Assembly: GCA_003477185.1 (NCBI GenBank)
Contig: DMTJ01000557.1
Span: forward strand, 1-11,718
Direction: 5' to 3'
Source: Lentisphaeria bacterium
GTDB lineage: Bacteria > Verrucomicrobiota > Lentisphaeria > JABSQK01 > UBA12247
DNA: 11,718 nt
Shown: piece by piece, positions 1-6,149 of the stretch
How the letters are laid out: every line of letters begins with the position of its first letter
Numbering within the stretch: position 1 is the stretch's first letter
Notes under the pieces: generated by a model
The model's input: the letters and a program-made list of their open reading frames with translations, nothing else
What the model was told of the DNA's origin: nothing
Database searches by the model: none
Translations under genes and position numbers: made by a program

Positions 1-1097
1 CCCATGGCCCAGCAGCAGATCACAGACTTGGCCTGCAAGTAAATGTCCGCCACCTCCTGGATTTGCGAACTCCGCAATCCGGACTGGGTCTCGATGGTCT
101 CCCAGTCTGCTGCACGTACGGATTCTGCAAACTCCGCAAAACTGGTGGTGTGCTCATCGATAAAGGCATGGTCCAGAATGGTCCCGGGTGCTGCGTCTTC
201 GGCGGCAAGAATGTGCTTGCAGATACCGGTGAGCAGGGCAAGATCGCCGCCGATGGTGGGCTGCAAATAGGCAGTGGCGATCGGGGTGGCCTTGTTGCAC
301 AGCATGGCCCCGGCCTCCTGCGGATGCAGGAACTTCTCGAGACCGCGCTCGACGAGTGGGTTGATGGCCACGATTTGGGCCCCGCGTCTGGCCGCTCCCT
401 GGAGGGCGCTGAGCATGCGAGGGTGGTTTGTGCCTGGATTTTGGCCGATGACAAAGATGGCATCGGCCTCATCGAAGTCCGCGAGCGAGACGGTCCCCTT
501 CCCAATTCCGATGGTCTGGGTGAGCCCGACACCGCTGGACTCGTGACACAGGTTCGAACAGTCCGGCAGGTTGTTGGTGCCGAACATGCGGACGAAGAGC
601 TGATAGAGGTACGCCGCTTCGTTGCTGGCGCGGCCGGAGGTGTAGAAGGCCGCCTGGTTGGGATCGTCCAGCGACCGCAGGGTCGCGCCGATCGTCTCGA
701 AGGCTTCGGACCAGGGGATGGGAGCAAAGTGGTCGGTCTTGGGGTCGTAGGCGAGCGGATTGACCAGGCGCCCTTGCGACTCCAGCCAGTGGTCGCTCTT
801 TTTGCGGAGTTCGCAAACGGTGTGCTTGGCAAAGAAGGCGGCGTCGACGCGCTTAGACGTGGATTCCCAAACGACGGCTTTGACGCCGTTCTCGCAGAAC
901 TCGAAGGCAGATCGGTGGTCGTGAGGATCAGGCCAGGCGCAGCCGGGGCAGTCGAAGCCGTCCTTCTGGTTTACCCGAAGCAACGCGGCCGAGCCACGCG
1001 CGATGGCTTTTTCGCGGGTGATAATCTCGGCGCTGGCGGCAAGTGCTCCCCAGCCACCTGCGGGGCCTTGGTAGGGATTTTTGGGGTCGTCTGGCAT
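1..1097 (-). CDS. FdhF/YdeP-family molybdopterin oxidoreductase, N-terminal half (cut by left edge)
   Basis: This frame is open from an ATG at 1097 to the window edge (365 full codons), with no in-frame stop. It reads as the N-terminal half of the YdeP-like branch of molybdopterin oxidoreductases, which are usually about 750 aa. Visible hallmarks are DCPGCAWPDP near residues 49-58, SGRASNEAAYLYQ near 154-166, NLCHESSGVGLTQTIG near 182-197, IGQNPGTNHPRML near 217-229 and CCWAMG at 361-366. The CxxCxxxC Fe-S motif of true formate dehydrogenases is not seen, as is known for YdeP-like proteins. The catalytic half lies outside the window and the substrate is unknown; formate specificity should not be assumed. 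A purine-rich AGAGGTGG about 10 nt upstream supports the start. It follows the metallophosphoesterase gene by 6 bp, probably as the last visible gene of the operon. Three copies of the 17-bp palindromic repeat lie in it, read as CELRK, FAEFAE and LRSSQ. Confidence 0.88.
   Translation of the reverse strand, partial: MPDDPKNPYQGPAGGWGALAASAEIITREKAIARGSAALLRVNQKDGFDCPGCAWPDPHDHRSAFEFCENGVKAVVWESTSKRVDAAFFAKHTVCELRKKSDHWLESQGRLVNPLAYDPKTDHFAPIPWSEAFETIGATLRSLDDPNQAAFYTSGRASNEAAYLYQLFVRMFGTNNLPDCSNLCHESSGVGLTQTIGIGKGTVSLADFDEADAIFVIGQNPGTNHPRMLSALQGAARRGAQIVAINPLVERGLEKFLHPQEAGAMLCNKATPIATAYLQPTIGGDLALLTGICKHILAAEDAAPGTILDHAFIDEHTTSFAEFAESVRAADWETIETQSGLRSSQIQEVADIYLQAKSVICCWAM
62..78 (-). repeat. 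Palindromic 17-bp repeat, copy 1
   Basis: Matches TTTGCGGAGTTCGCAAA at 16 of 17 bases on the minus strand, core exact. Inside the oxidoreductase gene, read as L-R-S-S-Q. Confidence 0.85.
124..140 (-). repeat. Palindromic 17-bp repeat, copy 2 (variant)
   Basis: 15 of 17 bases match, with one mismatch in the 14-bp core. It starts 62 bp from copy 1 in the same orientation and is read as F-A-E-F-A-E in the oxidoreductase gene. Confidence 0.7.
801..817 (+). repeat. Palindromic 17-bp repeat, copy 3 (perfect)
   Basis: A perfect TTTGCGGAGTTCGCAAA on the plus strand, antisense to the oxidoreductase gene, where it is read as C-E-L-R-K. Confidence 0.9.
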
Positions 1098-1103
1098 AGC
1101 GAA

Positions 1104-1601
1104 TCACCACCTCTGGTGCGGGAAAATGATGTGCTCGAAACGATCAGTCTGCGTATCGTAGGTGCAGAATGCTGGCGGCCCCTTCATCCCGAGAAGCTCG
1201 CCTGGATTAAGTGCAAGGCAATCCGCCACAAGCTCATGCGCGTGCTCATGGCTGTGGCCATAGAATGCTGCATCGCACTGGCCGCTGGCGGCAAAGCCGC
1301 GGGCGTACTCGGCGTAGTGGGTGAAGCCAAGACGCTTGCCGTCGAGCTCAATGAAGCCGAATTCACCGTGGTGATGAACGTTCTCCGGGGCGAGTTTCTG
1401 CGCGAGAAAGCGATCGGCGTCATTGTTGCCAAAGACGGTATGCACGGGCCCGGCAAAGGCGCCAAGCTCTTTCGTGACGAAGGGGGCGCTGAGGTCGCCA
1501 CAGTGAATGATGGCGCTGGCACCGCGGTTTTGTAAGTCTGCCATTGCCTGCCGCAGGTTCGGCAGGTGGTCATGGCTATCGCTGATGATTCCGACGATCA
1601 T
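1104..1601 (-). CDS. YfcE/MJ0936-type metallophosphoesterase
   Basis: A 165-aa protein with the full calcineurin-like phosphoesterase signature: DSH at residues 8-10, HCGD at 33-36, GNND at 58-61, a histidine in FTHY (95) and GHSHEHAHE from 115. A late NPGEL matches the NPGS-like element of the family. These residues normally hold two divalent metals, often Mn or Fe/Zn. The length agrees with the small MJ0936/YfcE phosphodiesterase family of about 160-185 aa. Known members hydrolyse artificial phosphodiesters and their physiological substrate is generally unclear. No signal peptide is present, so it should be cytoplasmic. The ATG is 3 bp after the stop of the upstream MukE/JetB-like gene and has no clear Shine-Dalgarno sequence, which suggests translational coupling. 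Confidence 0.9.
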   Translation of the reverse strand: MIVGIISDSHDHLPNLRQAMADLQNRGASAIIHCGDLSAPFVTKELGAFAGPVHTVFGNNDADRFLAQKLAPENVHHHGEFGFIELDGKRLGFTHYAEYARGFAASGQCDAAFYGHSHEHAHELVADCLALNPGELLGMKGPPAFCTYDTQTDRFEHIIFPHQRW

Positions 1602-1604
1602 GAC

Positions 1605-2243
1605 TTAAGTCAGCGCGGTACCAGCGCTGTGTTCGCGCTTGAGCACACTGAGCAGGACATCGCGGCGGAGTTCGTCGCCAAGCTTGGTTTCGTCGACCAC
1701 GAGGGAAAGCAGCGGGCCTTCCTCGACCAGGCCCCCGTGGCAGCGAATGAGCTTGGCCCGCGACAACTGGGCGAGGTACTTGCCGACGAGGGTGATGCCG
1801 CCGAGCAGATCTGCGAACTCCGCAACAATCTGGTCACGATTAACACTCACGCGAGGCTGGGGAACGGTTTCGATCTGCGGAAAGAGGGAAGCCACGGTGC
1901 CGTCCTCGGGCTGGCGCTCCTCTTGGGCGAGTCTTTTGGGCAGGATCAGCTTCACCCAGATGATAAGGAGCAGGGCCATGGCGCCACGTTCGAGGCCAAA
2001 GTTGTTGGACCACTCGAGGCGCTCGTCGCTGCTGGTGCGGTCGCTGAGCCCGACGCCCCAGTTGGCGCTGTAAACGTTCTGCAGCAGTTTGAGGCCGACA
2101 AGGTCGAGACGGTTCTCGACGCGGGCGCGCAATTCATCATCGTACATCAACTGCTGGAATTGATCCTTGGGGATGTATCCGTTGGCGATAAGCAGCGAGC
2201 AGATCTCCTGCAGCTGATCCTGAGGCTGTTCGTCAAGTTCCAC
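1605..2243 (-). CDS. MukE/JetB-like winged-helix subunit candidate
   Basis: A 212-aa protein that I do not recognise by strong motif. Size, gene order and pattern resemble the MukE / MksE / JetB (DUF4194-like) partner of bacterial kleisins. It has an N-terminal helical region, then a segment around residues 45-68 ending in VGLSDRT. A long hydrophobic helix, ALLLIIWVKLILPKRL (90-105), follows and recalls the LLLLLR segment of DUF4194. A winged-helix-like part (about 132-170, RVSVNRDQIVAEFADLLG then YLAQLSRAKLIR) ends in a possible beta wing. The start is GTG, favoured by an AGGAG six nt upstream. Its first codons overlap the end of the kleisin-like gene by 11 bp, as in mukF-mukE and jetA-jetB pairs. 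The expected next partner, an SMC-like ATPase, is absent; a phosphoesterase follows instead. One palindromic repeat copy encodes VAEFAD. A different winged-helix protein remains possible. Confidence 0.55.
   Translation of the reverse strand: MELDEQPQDQLQEICSLLIANGYIPKDQFQQLMYDDELRARVENRLDLVGLKLLQNVYSANWGVGLSDRTSSDERLEWSNNFGLERGAMALLLIIWVKLILPKRLAQEERQPEDGTVASLFPQIETVPQPRVSVNRDQIVAEFADLLGGITLVGKYLAQLSRAKLIRCHGGLVEEGPLLSLVVDETKLGDELRRDVLLSVLKREHSAGTALT
1810..1826 (-). repeat. Palindromic 17-bp repeat, copy 4
   Basis: 15 of 17 bases, core exact, minus strand. In the MukE/JetB-like gene it is read as V-A-E-F-A-D. Confidence 0.85.
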
Positions 2244-3528
2244 TTGTGGCTCCTGGGGTGGGGGTACGACGGCGCAGTTCGCCGGGCGTCATCTGCCAAG
2301 TCTCGTCGTTGACCTCGACAGCAATGAGTGGCTTATCTTCGCTGAAAACGACGTCTACTGGCAGATTTACAACTGGGTCATTGCTGCGTTCGCCGGTGTC
2401 GAAGCGGGCGTCTCGATCGGCGAGCAGGGTAAGCAGAGACATGCGATAGGCAGCATTAGACCAATCGGCGCCAGCTAATACGGATTGGGCAGAGGCCCAC
2501 GATGTGGGGGCGCGCTGCAGGGCACTGGTGAAGGCTTCCAACTCGACTGCAGGTTCTGACTCTCCGGTCTCCTCGCCTTCTTGCACGTCGGTGTCCCAAT
2601 CGCGCACTGGCACCTCCTCGCCAGCTTCTCGCTCAAAAATGTCACGCGCTTCCTCGAATACGTGTGCTTCGATCGCCAGAAAGCTGTGGGGAATTTTTTG
2701 GAGATGGGGCCGAATCAGGTCACTGAGAGATTCCACGGACTGATTAACTAGGAAGTTATCAAAATCAAGTTGGGTCAGGCCATATTGGGCAATGTCGATC
2801 TGCTGGCGCTGGATGATTTGGAGGCGCAGCTGCATCTCGGAGATCAGTTCATGGAGGCGCGACAGGTAGTCGTGAATGTCGCGGATCCCATTCCACGTCT
2901 CGGTATCGTCGTCATCCGGGTCGATATGGTCGAGTGTGGTACGGGTCTGCTCTGCCCAGCGATAGGCGGACTTGAGCTGCCCGTAGATCTCAAGGATAAG
3001 ATACGCGGACTGGGATTCAAGCGCGGTTTCGGCACGGGAGATGTGCTTCTGCAGGCGGTTTCGCAGGAAGCGCAGCCGGTCGGAGACATCAGTAGCGCTA
3101 AGCAGCAGGCTGAACTCGATCTCGGCAACCGCGGCACCTTCGTTCTCGACCAGCTCGGCCCCCATAGAAAAACGACTGAGCAGCCGCATCAGGGTTTCAC
3201 CCTTATCACTGATCATGTAGCTACCGGACTCCCGGTAGAACTCTAACCAGCCGACATAGGTCATCCGTTGCAGGAGGTAGGCCCACTGGCGCTCGCGCAC
3301 CCAGTGGCACTTCTCGTCGAGTTCGGCGCGAGTCCATTGCACGCGATCATCGGTCATGAGCTCGTGCAGAATGGTAAACACGACTTTGGTCTTGGCCTCG
3401 GCACCATTGAACAATTCGTGCAGCAGCGGCAGGAAGTAGCTCAGTGAGTTAGCTTGACTCACCTGCTGCAGACCGTAATGCCGGTGCTCGTCGTTGATGT
3501 ATGCGAGAATGTCTTCTGGTTCGGACAT
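2233..3528 (-). CDS. Kleisin-like (MukF/JetA-like) protein candidate
   Basis: A 431-aa soluble protein with no clear diagnostic motif. The layout matches bacterial MukF-type kleisins, which are about 440 aa. Residues 1-120 look like a winged-helix domain, with a wing-like turn at WLEFYRESGSYMISDKGETL. Residues about 135-260 are strongly helical and coiled-coil-like (SDRLRFLRNRLQKHISRAET; LHELISEMQLRLQIIQRQQ). An acidic, probably disordered stretch lies at 300-332, and a small C-terminal domain follows with LLTLLADRDARF and a beta-like end. MukF uses its N- and C-terminal winged-helix parts and an acidic linker to bind SMC heads and MukE. The following gene overlaps by 11 bp and is MukE/JetB-like, which supports the reading. 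No SMC gene lies next to it. The start at 3528 lacks a clear Shine-Dalgarno. Function in chromosome organisation or in Wadjet-type plasmid defence is inference from architecture only. Confidence 0.5.
   Translation of the reverse strand: MSEPEDILAYINDEHRHYGLQQVSQANSLSYFLPLLHELFNGAEAKTKVVFTILHELMTDDRVQWTRAELDEKCHWVRERQWAYLLQRMTYVGWLEFYRESGSYMISDKGETLMRLLSRFSMGAELVENEGAAVAEIEFSLLLSATDVSDRLRFLRNRLQKHISRAETALESQSAYLILEIYGQLKSAYRWAEQTRTTLDHIDPDDDDTETWNGIRDIHDYLSRLHELISEMQLRLQIIQRQQIDIAQYGLTQLDFDNFLVNQSVESLSDLIRPHLQKIPHSFLAIEAHVFEEARDIFEREAGEEVPVRDWDTDVQEGEETGESEPAVELEAFTSALQRAPTSWASAQSVLAGADWSNAAYRMSLLTLLADRDARFDTGERSNDPVVNLPVDVVFSEDKPLIAVEVNDETWQMTPGELRRRTPTPGATSGT
2250..2254 (-). promoter_or_regulatory. 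Shine-Dalgarno site of the MukE/JetB-like gene
   Basis: AGGAG on the minus strand with six bases before a GTG codon at 2243-2241. The site lies inside the 3' end of the upstream gene. It decides the GTG start and explains the 11-bp overlap. Confidence 0.65.
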
Positions 3529-3589
3529 GATGCTCAGCGGAGATTTAGGAAGTTGGGCGAACCTAGCCGTAAATCAGAGCCTAGCAAGT

Positions 3590-4840
3590 TCAAGAAAGCC
3601 CAAGTTTACTGCGAGAGGCGGACATGAGCGCGTGCTCGAAGTCCTCGTTGGTCGGATAGTATGCGCCGAATGTGGACTCCCAAAACTCCGCCTGCTCCAT
3701 ACACAGGTAGAAAAAGACCTGGTCGTGCCAAGGTGCAAAACTGCGATACAACGTCTGAAACTGCTGCTTTTTGAGGTCTGGGGGATAACTGAGTTTCCCC
3801 TTGGCCGTGGGGACCAGGTCCATCTGCAGCATCTTGGTGGGGCGCTCGCGCTCGCGGATAGCGCGGATCACGGGGCGGATGAAGGTCACAGAGCCCATCG
3901 ATATGAATAGAATCTCATGGGGTGCGAACTCCGCAAGTACGCGCTCGACCAAAGCCGGGTAATCGCTCTCCCAGCCATCGTAGACGATCATGGGGTGAAA
4001 GTGAAAGGAGACGCCGATTCCGCGGTCAGCCACGGCGCGGGCAGCACGGAGCCGCTCGTCGAGTGACGCAGTGAAATGTTCCTCGCTGTCGATCACCGCC
4101 TGAGGATTCAGTGACCAGCTGCAGACCAGGTTACGGGGCAGGTCTTCCGACTTAAGGAAATGGGAGACGTTCTTGCTCTTGGTTTTGAACTCGAGCAGGA
4201 TGTTTGGGTTCTCGCGGGCAAACGAGCAGAGGTCGTCAAGATTACCGTGTTGATTACCCCACATCAGCGAATCCGAAGACTGGCCGGTCCCGTAGTGATA
4301 GTTTCGCGTGGGGTCGAGGGTCTCGCTCAAGGCCCGCAGCTTCTCTGGCAGGTTCGCGTCGAAGGTGACGGACTTGCCGTAGAAAGTCTGAATAGTGCAA
4401 TAGCTACAGCCAAATCCGCAGTTCTCAACCGTGTCGATAGTCCGCAGGTTGCAACAAACGGTCTCCGGAGACGCCACTGGACACATGCCATGGATCTTGC
4501 GCTCGGTGGTTGCCAGCTCTTTGCTCAGCTTTACGGGTTTGAGCAGTGGGGGATCGCTGAAGTCCTTCTCACCTGCCCGCAACTGGCCAATGCGCAGCCG
4601 GAGATCCCGGAGCAGGATTTTGCGGGCGTTGGGCTTTTCTTTGGGCCAATAATCCCCGAGGGACCCTGCGCCCCAATGCTGCAGGTCCCGCGCCATCTCG
4701 ATGAGCTGTCGGCGTTCCTGGTGGGTGAAGGCGAGACGCTCGCCAGCTTCCGCCAAGAACACCCGCTCCTCGGCTGTGAGCTTATCGAAAAGGGGCGCAG
4801 ATTCGCGCCATGGGGCAAGCACCGCCGCGCCGTCACTCAC
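3590..4840 (-). CDS. SPL-family radical SAM protein (spore photoproduct lyase-like)
   Basis: This enzyme carries a radical SAM CxxxCxxC cluster, CGFGCSYC (Cys 141, 145 and 148 from the chosen start). Family elements of spore photoproduct lyase follow in order: YHYGTGQSSDSLMWG, LEFKTKSKNV, CSWSLNPQAV, EEHFTASLDERLRAA, FHFHPMIVYDGWE, LFISMGSVTF and FFYLCMEQAEFWESTFG. SplB itself uses an adenosyl radical to reverse the thymine dimer of spore DNA. Homologues in organisms without spore genes are common and their lesion or substrate is unproven. The N-terminal ~135 residues form an extra helical region, giving 416 aa against about 340 in SplB. I chose GTG at 4840 because earlier ATGs in frame lie inside the membrane-protein gene and the protein there looks like an out-of-frame shadow. 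This gives an 8-bp overlap with the upstream gene. One repeat copy encodes LAEFAP. Confidence 0.83.
   Translation of the reverse strand: MSDGAAVLAPWRESAPLFDKLTAEERVFLAEAGERLAFTHQERRQLIEMARDLQHWGAGSLGDYWPKEKPNARKILLRDLRLRIGQLRAGEKDFSDPPLLKPVKLSKELATTERKIHGMCPVASPETVCCNLRTIDTVENCGFGCSYCTIQTFYGKSVTFDANLPEKLRALSETLDPTRNYHYGTGQSSDSLMWGNQHGNLDDLCSFARENPNILLEFKTKSKNVSHFLKSEDLPRNLVCSWSLNPQAVIDSEEHFTASLDERLRAARAVADRGIGVSFHFHPMIVYDGWESDYPALVERVLAEFAPHEILFISMGSVTFIRPVIRAIRERERPTKMLQMDLVPTAKGKLSYPPDLKKQQFQTLYRSFAPWHDQVFFYLCMEQAEFWESTFGAYYPTNEDFEHALMSASRSKLGLS
3921..3937 (-). repeat. Palindromic 17-bp repeat, copy 5
   Basis: The 14-bp core is exact on the minus strand and the flanks diverge. In the radical SAM gene it is read as L-A-E-F-A-P. 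Confidence 0.8.
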
Positions 4841-5891
4841 GGCGAGAGCTCTGCCGAGGTTCCATGAGGACGTCACAGGCGCGGCCGTGAATGTGGCGCA
4901 GCTCATGTTCGGATAGGTTCGCGCCGAAGGTGATGCCATCGGAGTCCCCGATTGCGACGATGCTTTTGACGTAGGGCTCGTCGACAATAACGGCACGGAA
5001 CAAGCGCATGGTGGACTTGGCCACCTCTACCTTGTGCACAAATCCGAAAAAGCGGCGCTCAATCAGCACTCGCTGCGCACTGACGGCGAGGATCTCGTCA
5101 TAGAATGGGTCAAACAGCCGACGCCAGCGCTCCAGCCCGTAGGCCCCGAAACAGACAGCGCCACAGACGGTCGCCATGATGGCAGGAGCGGCAAGCAGGT
5201 AGTATTCATGAGAGGCGCACCACGCCGCGATCACGACACTAAACGGAGTCGAAAACACAGCCAGCGAGGCTACTGCTGGAAAGGAATAATACTGGGCAGG
5301 CGAGACGGCAACAAACTCGCCGTCTTCTTCCGCAAGCTTGCACCAGAGGTGCCGTGGCGCGTTTCTCCGCGGGCCAATATCGACCGGCCTCCAGTCAGAA
5401 AATAACGCGCGTGAAGACCGAACACGACACGAAGCATACAGGTCATCAATGAAGTCCACGCCCATGTCCTGAGCTATTCGGTACCCGAGACGCCATGCCG
5501 AAATAGGATCACTGGCCGTAAAAAGAGTGCGCTCCTTTCGACCTATCTTAAGCTGAACAGCTGCCCGATACTGGCCGAACGCGGAGATCCAGCGGACCCG
5601 GATCATACCGCTCTTGAACTTCAGCACCTCGGTCATTCCTAACAGCCAACGGCTCCGCAAAATGCAGCGTTTCGTATCCAAAGTCACCGTGCGAATTGCG
5701 CAGATTGAGATGGTCAGAATCACCATAAAACCGCCCAACCCCAGCAGAGTAGGCCAGGGCGATGGGATACGCAGAAAATTATGTGCTCCCAGCAGTATAC
5801 AAACTGCCAGAATAGTGGAGGCCAACAGCGTTTCTAAATCCGGAGAACGAGTTTCCCAGACGTTGGGCCGTGATTTTGTCCAATTTGCCAT
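4833..5891 (-). CDS. Four-TM membrane protein with an internal duplication, function unknown
   Basis: I do not recognise a named family. The 352-aa protein has two hydrophobic hairpins (TM about 21-40 and 47-66; TM about 204-225 and 231-252). Each is followed by a soluble segment of about 80 residues (67-145 and 265-345). The two segments share a similar beta-rich start (TKRCILRSRWLLGMTEVLKF against AQRVLIERRFFGFVHKVEV) and end in a helix, so the protein looks like a duplicated hairpin-plus-PH-like unit. That unit resembles small bacterial membrane proteins with PH-like soluble domains, but this is by pattern only. With both hairpins short, the N-terminus and both soluble segments probably face the cytoplasm. 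It is the first gene of the leftward operon. Its stop codon is overlapped by the GTG of the radical SAM gene, so the two are likely co-translated. Base use is slightly richer in A/T near the start than in the neighbours. Confidence 0.78.
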   Translation of the reverse strand: MANWTKSRPNVWETRSPDLETLLASTILAVCILLGAHNFLRIPSPWPTLLGLGGFMVILTISICAIRTVTLDTKRCILRSRWLLGMTEVLKFKSGMIRVRWISAFGQYRAAVQLKIGRKERTLFTASDPISAWRLGYRIAQDMGVDFIDDLYASCRVRSSRALFSDWRPVDIGPRRNAPRHLWCKLAEEDGEFVAVSPAQYYSFPAVASLAVFSTPFSVVIAAWCASHEYYLLAAPAIMATVCGAVCFGAYGLERWRRLFDPFYDEILAVSAQRVLIERRFFGFVHKVEVAKSTMRLFRAVIVDEPYVKSIVAIGDSDGITFGANLSEHELRHIHGRACDVLMEPRQSSRRE

Positions 5892-5896
5892 CAGTA

Positions 5897-5902
5897 ACTA
5901 TA
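5897..5902 (-). promoter_or_regulatory. Possible -10 box (TATAGT) of the leftward operon
   Basis: TATAGT lies on the minus strand only five bases before the ATG at 5891, and there is no Shine-Dalgarno sequence between. If used, transcription would begin at or next to the ATG, giving a leaderless mRNA. No convincing -35 box is seen at 16-18 bp upstream, so this is tentative. Confidence 0.3.
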
Positions 5903-5975
5903 CATAAACCGAGTTAGCGTGGCCGGTGCTTGCTTGATATTTGGCCTCAAAAGGAAGTTTTTGTGATACCGCGCG

Positions 5976-5992
5976 TGTGAACCGCAATCACG
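5976..5992. promoter_or_regulatory. Dyad TGTGA-N7-TCACG, possible operator in the divergent region
   Basis: An inverted repeat with TGTGA and TCACG arms separated by seven bases. It ends two bases before a perfect TTGACA hexamer (5995-6000, plus strand). The form recalls CRP/FNR-family operators, but those have a six-base spacer (TGTGA-N6-TCACA). It could control gltX, the leftward operon, or neither. Confidence 0.3.
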
Positions 5993-5994
5993 CT

Positions 5995-6000
5995 TTGACA
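5995..6000 (+). promoter_or_regulatory. Candidate -35 hexamer (TTGACA) upstream of gltX
   Basis: A perfect sigma70-type TTGACA about 150 bp before the gltX start. At 16-18 bp downstream there is no good TATAAT match; the best nearby A/T-rich stretch is TTTTAC at 6021-6026, with a 20-bp spacer. The promoter assignment is therefore weak and the leader would be long. Confidence 0.3.
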
Positions 6001-6074
6001 AGCAAAAGTACGTTCAACTGTTTTACTGTCAATCTAGATACCGCCAGATGCGTGAGAATTTCCGGACAGGGCTG

Positions 6075-6091
6075 GACGGGGAAGGCCCGTC
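6075..6091 (+). other. Short GC-rich hairpin in the presumed gltX leader
   Basis: GACGGG and CCCGTC arms (6 bp) close a five-base loop GAAGG. No U-tract follows, so it is not a simple terminator. It lies 44-60 bases before the gltX ribosome-binding site and could be a leader structure or chance. Confidence 0.3.
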
Positions 6092-6134
6092 TCAGTTGGC
6101 GCGAGTCGTGCTAAGTTGCTGATTTTATCATGTT

Positions 6135-6140
6135 GAGAGG
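6135..6140 (+). promoter_or_regulatory. Ribosome-binding site of gltX
   Basis: GAGAGG lies directly against the first ATG (6141) but nine bases before the second ATG (6150). Normal spacing therefore picks 6150, so that the protein starts MRVRFAPSPTG as in other GluRS enzymes. Confidence 0.65.
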
Positions 6141-6149
6141 ATGCTTGCT

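Noticed and set aside
20-832. A 270-codon minus-strand frame rich in Ser, Pro and Arg
   Set aside because: It is the out-of-frame shadow of the oxidoreductase; its composition is typical of a frame-shifted GC-rich gene.
1-1097. Selenocysteine or true formate dehydrogenase
   Set aside because: There is no in-frame TGA in the visible part, and the CxxCxxxC iron-sulphur motif of FdhF is missing. The visible motifs fit the YdeP-like branch.
63-1535. A 490-codon open frame on the plus strand
   Set aside because: It is antisense to two clear genes (YdeP-like oxidoreductase and metallophosphoesterase) whose minus-strand proteins carry catalytic motifs. Its own translation has no recognisable domain. 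High GC content keeps the shadow frame open.
1566-2312. A 248-codon plus-strand frame
   Set aside because: It is antisense to the MukE/JetB-like gene, which has a good ribosome-binding site and operon spacing.
4160-4867. A 235-codon plus-strand frame
   Set aside because: It is antisense to the radical SAM gene, which is supported by its CxxxCxxC cluster and family motifs.
4841-4996. Longer N-terminus of the radical SAM protein from an ATG at 4996
   Set aside because: These 52 residues lie entirely over the membrane-protein gene in another frame, with low-complexity shadow composition. GTG at 4840 gives a normal short overlap.
6141-6149. ATG at 6141 as the gltX start
   Set aside because: It touches the GAGAGG Shine-Dalgarno with no spacer; the ATG at 6150 has proper spacing and matches the usual GluRS start.
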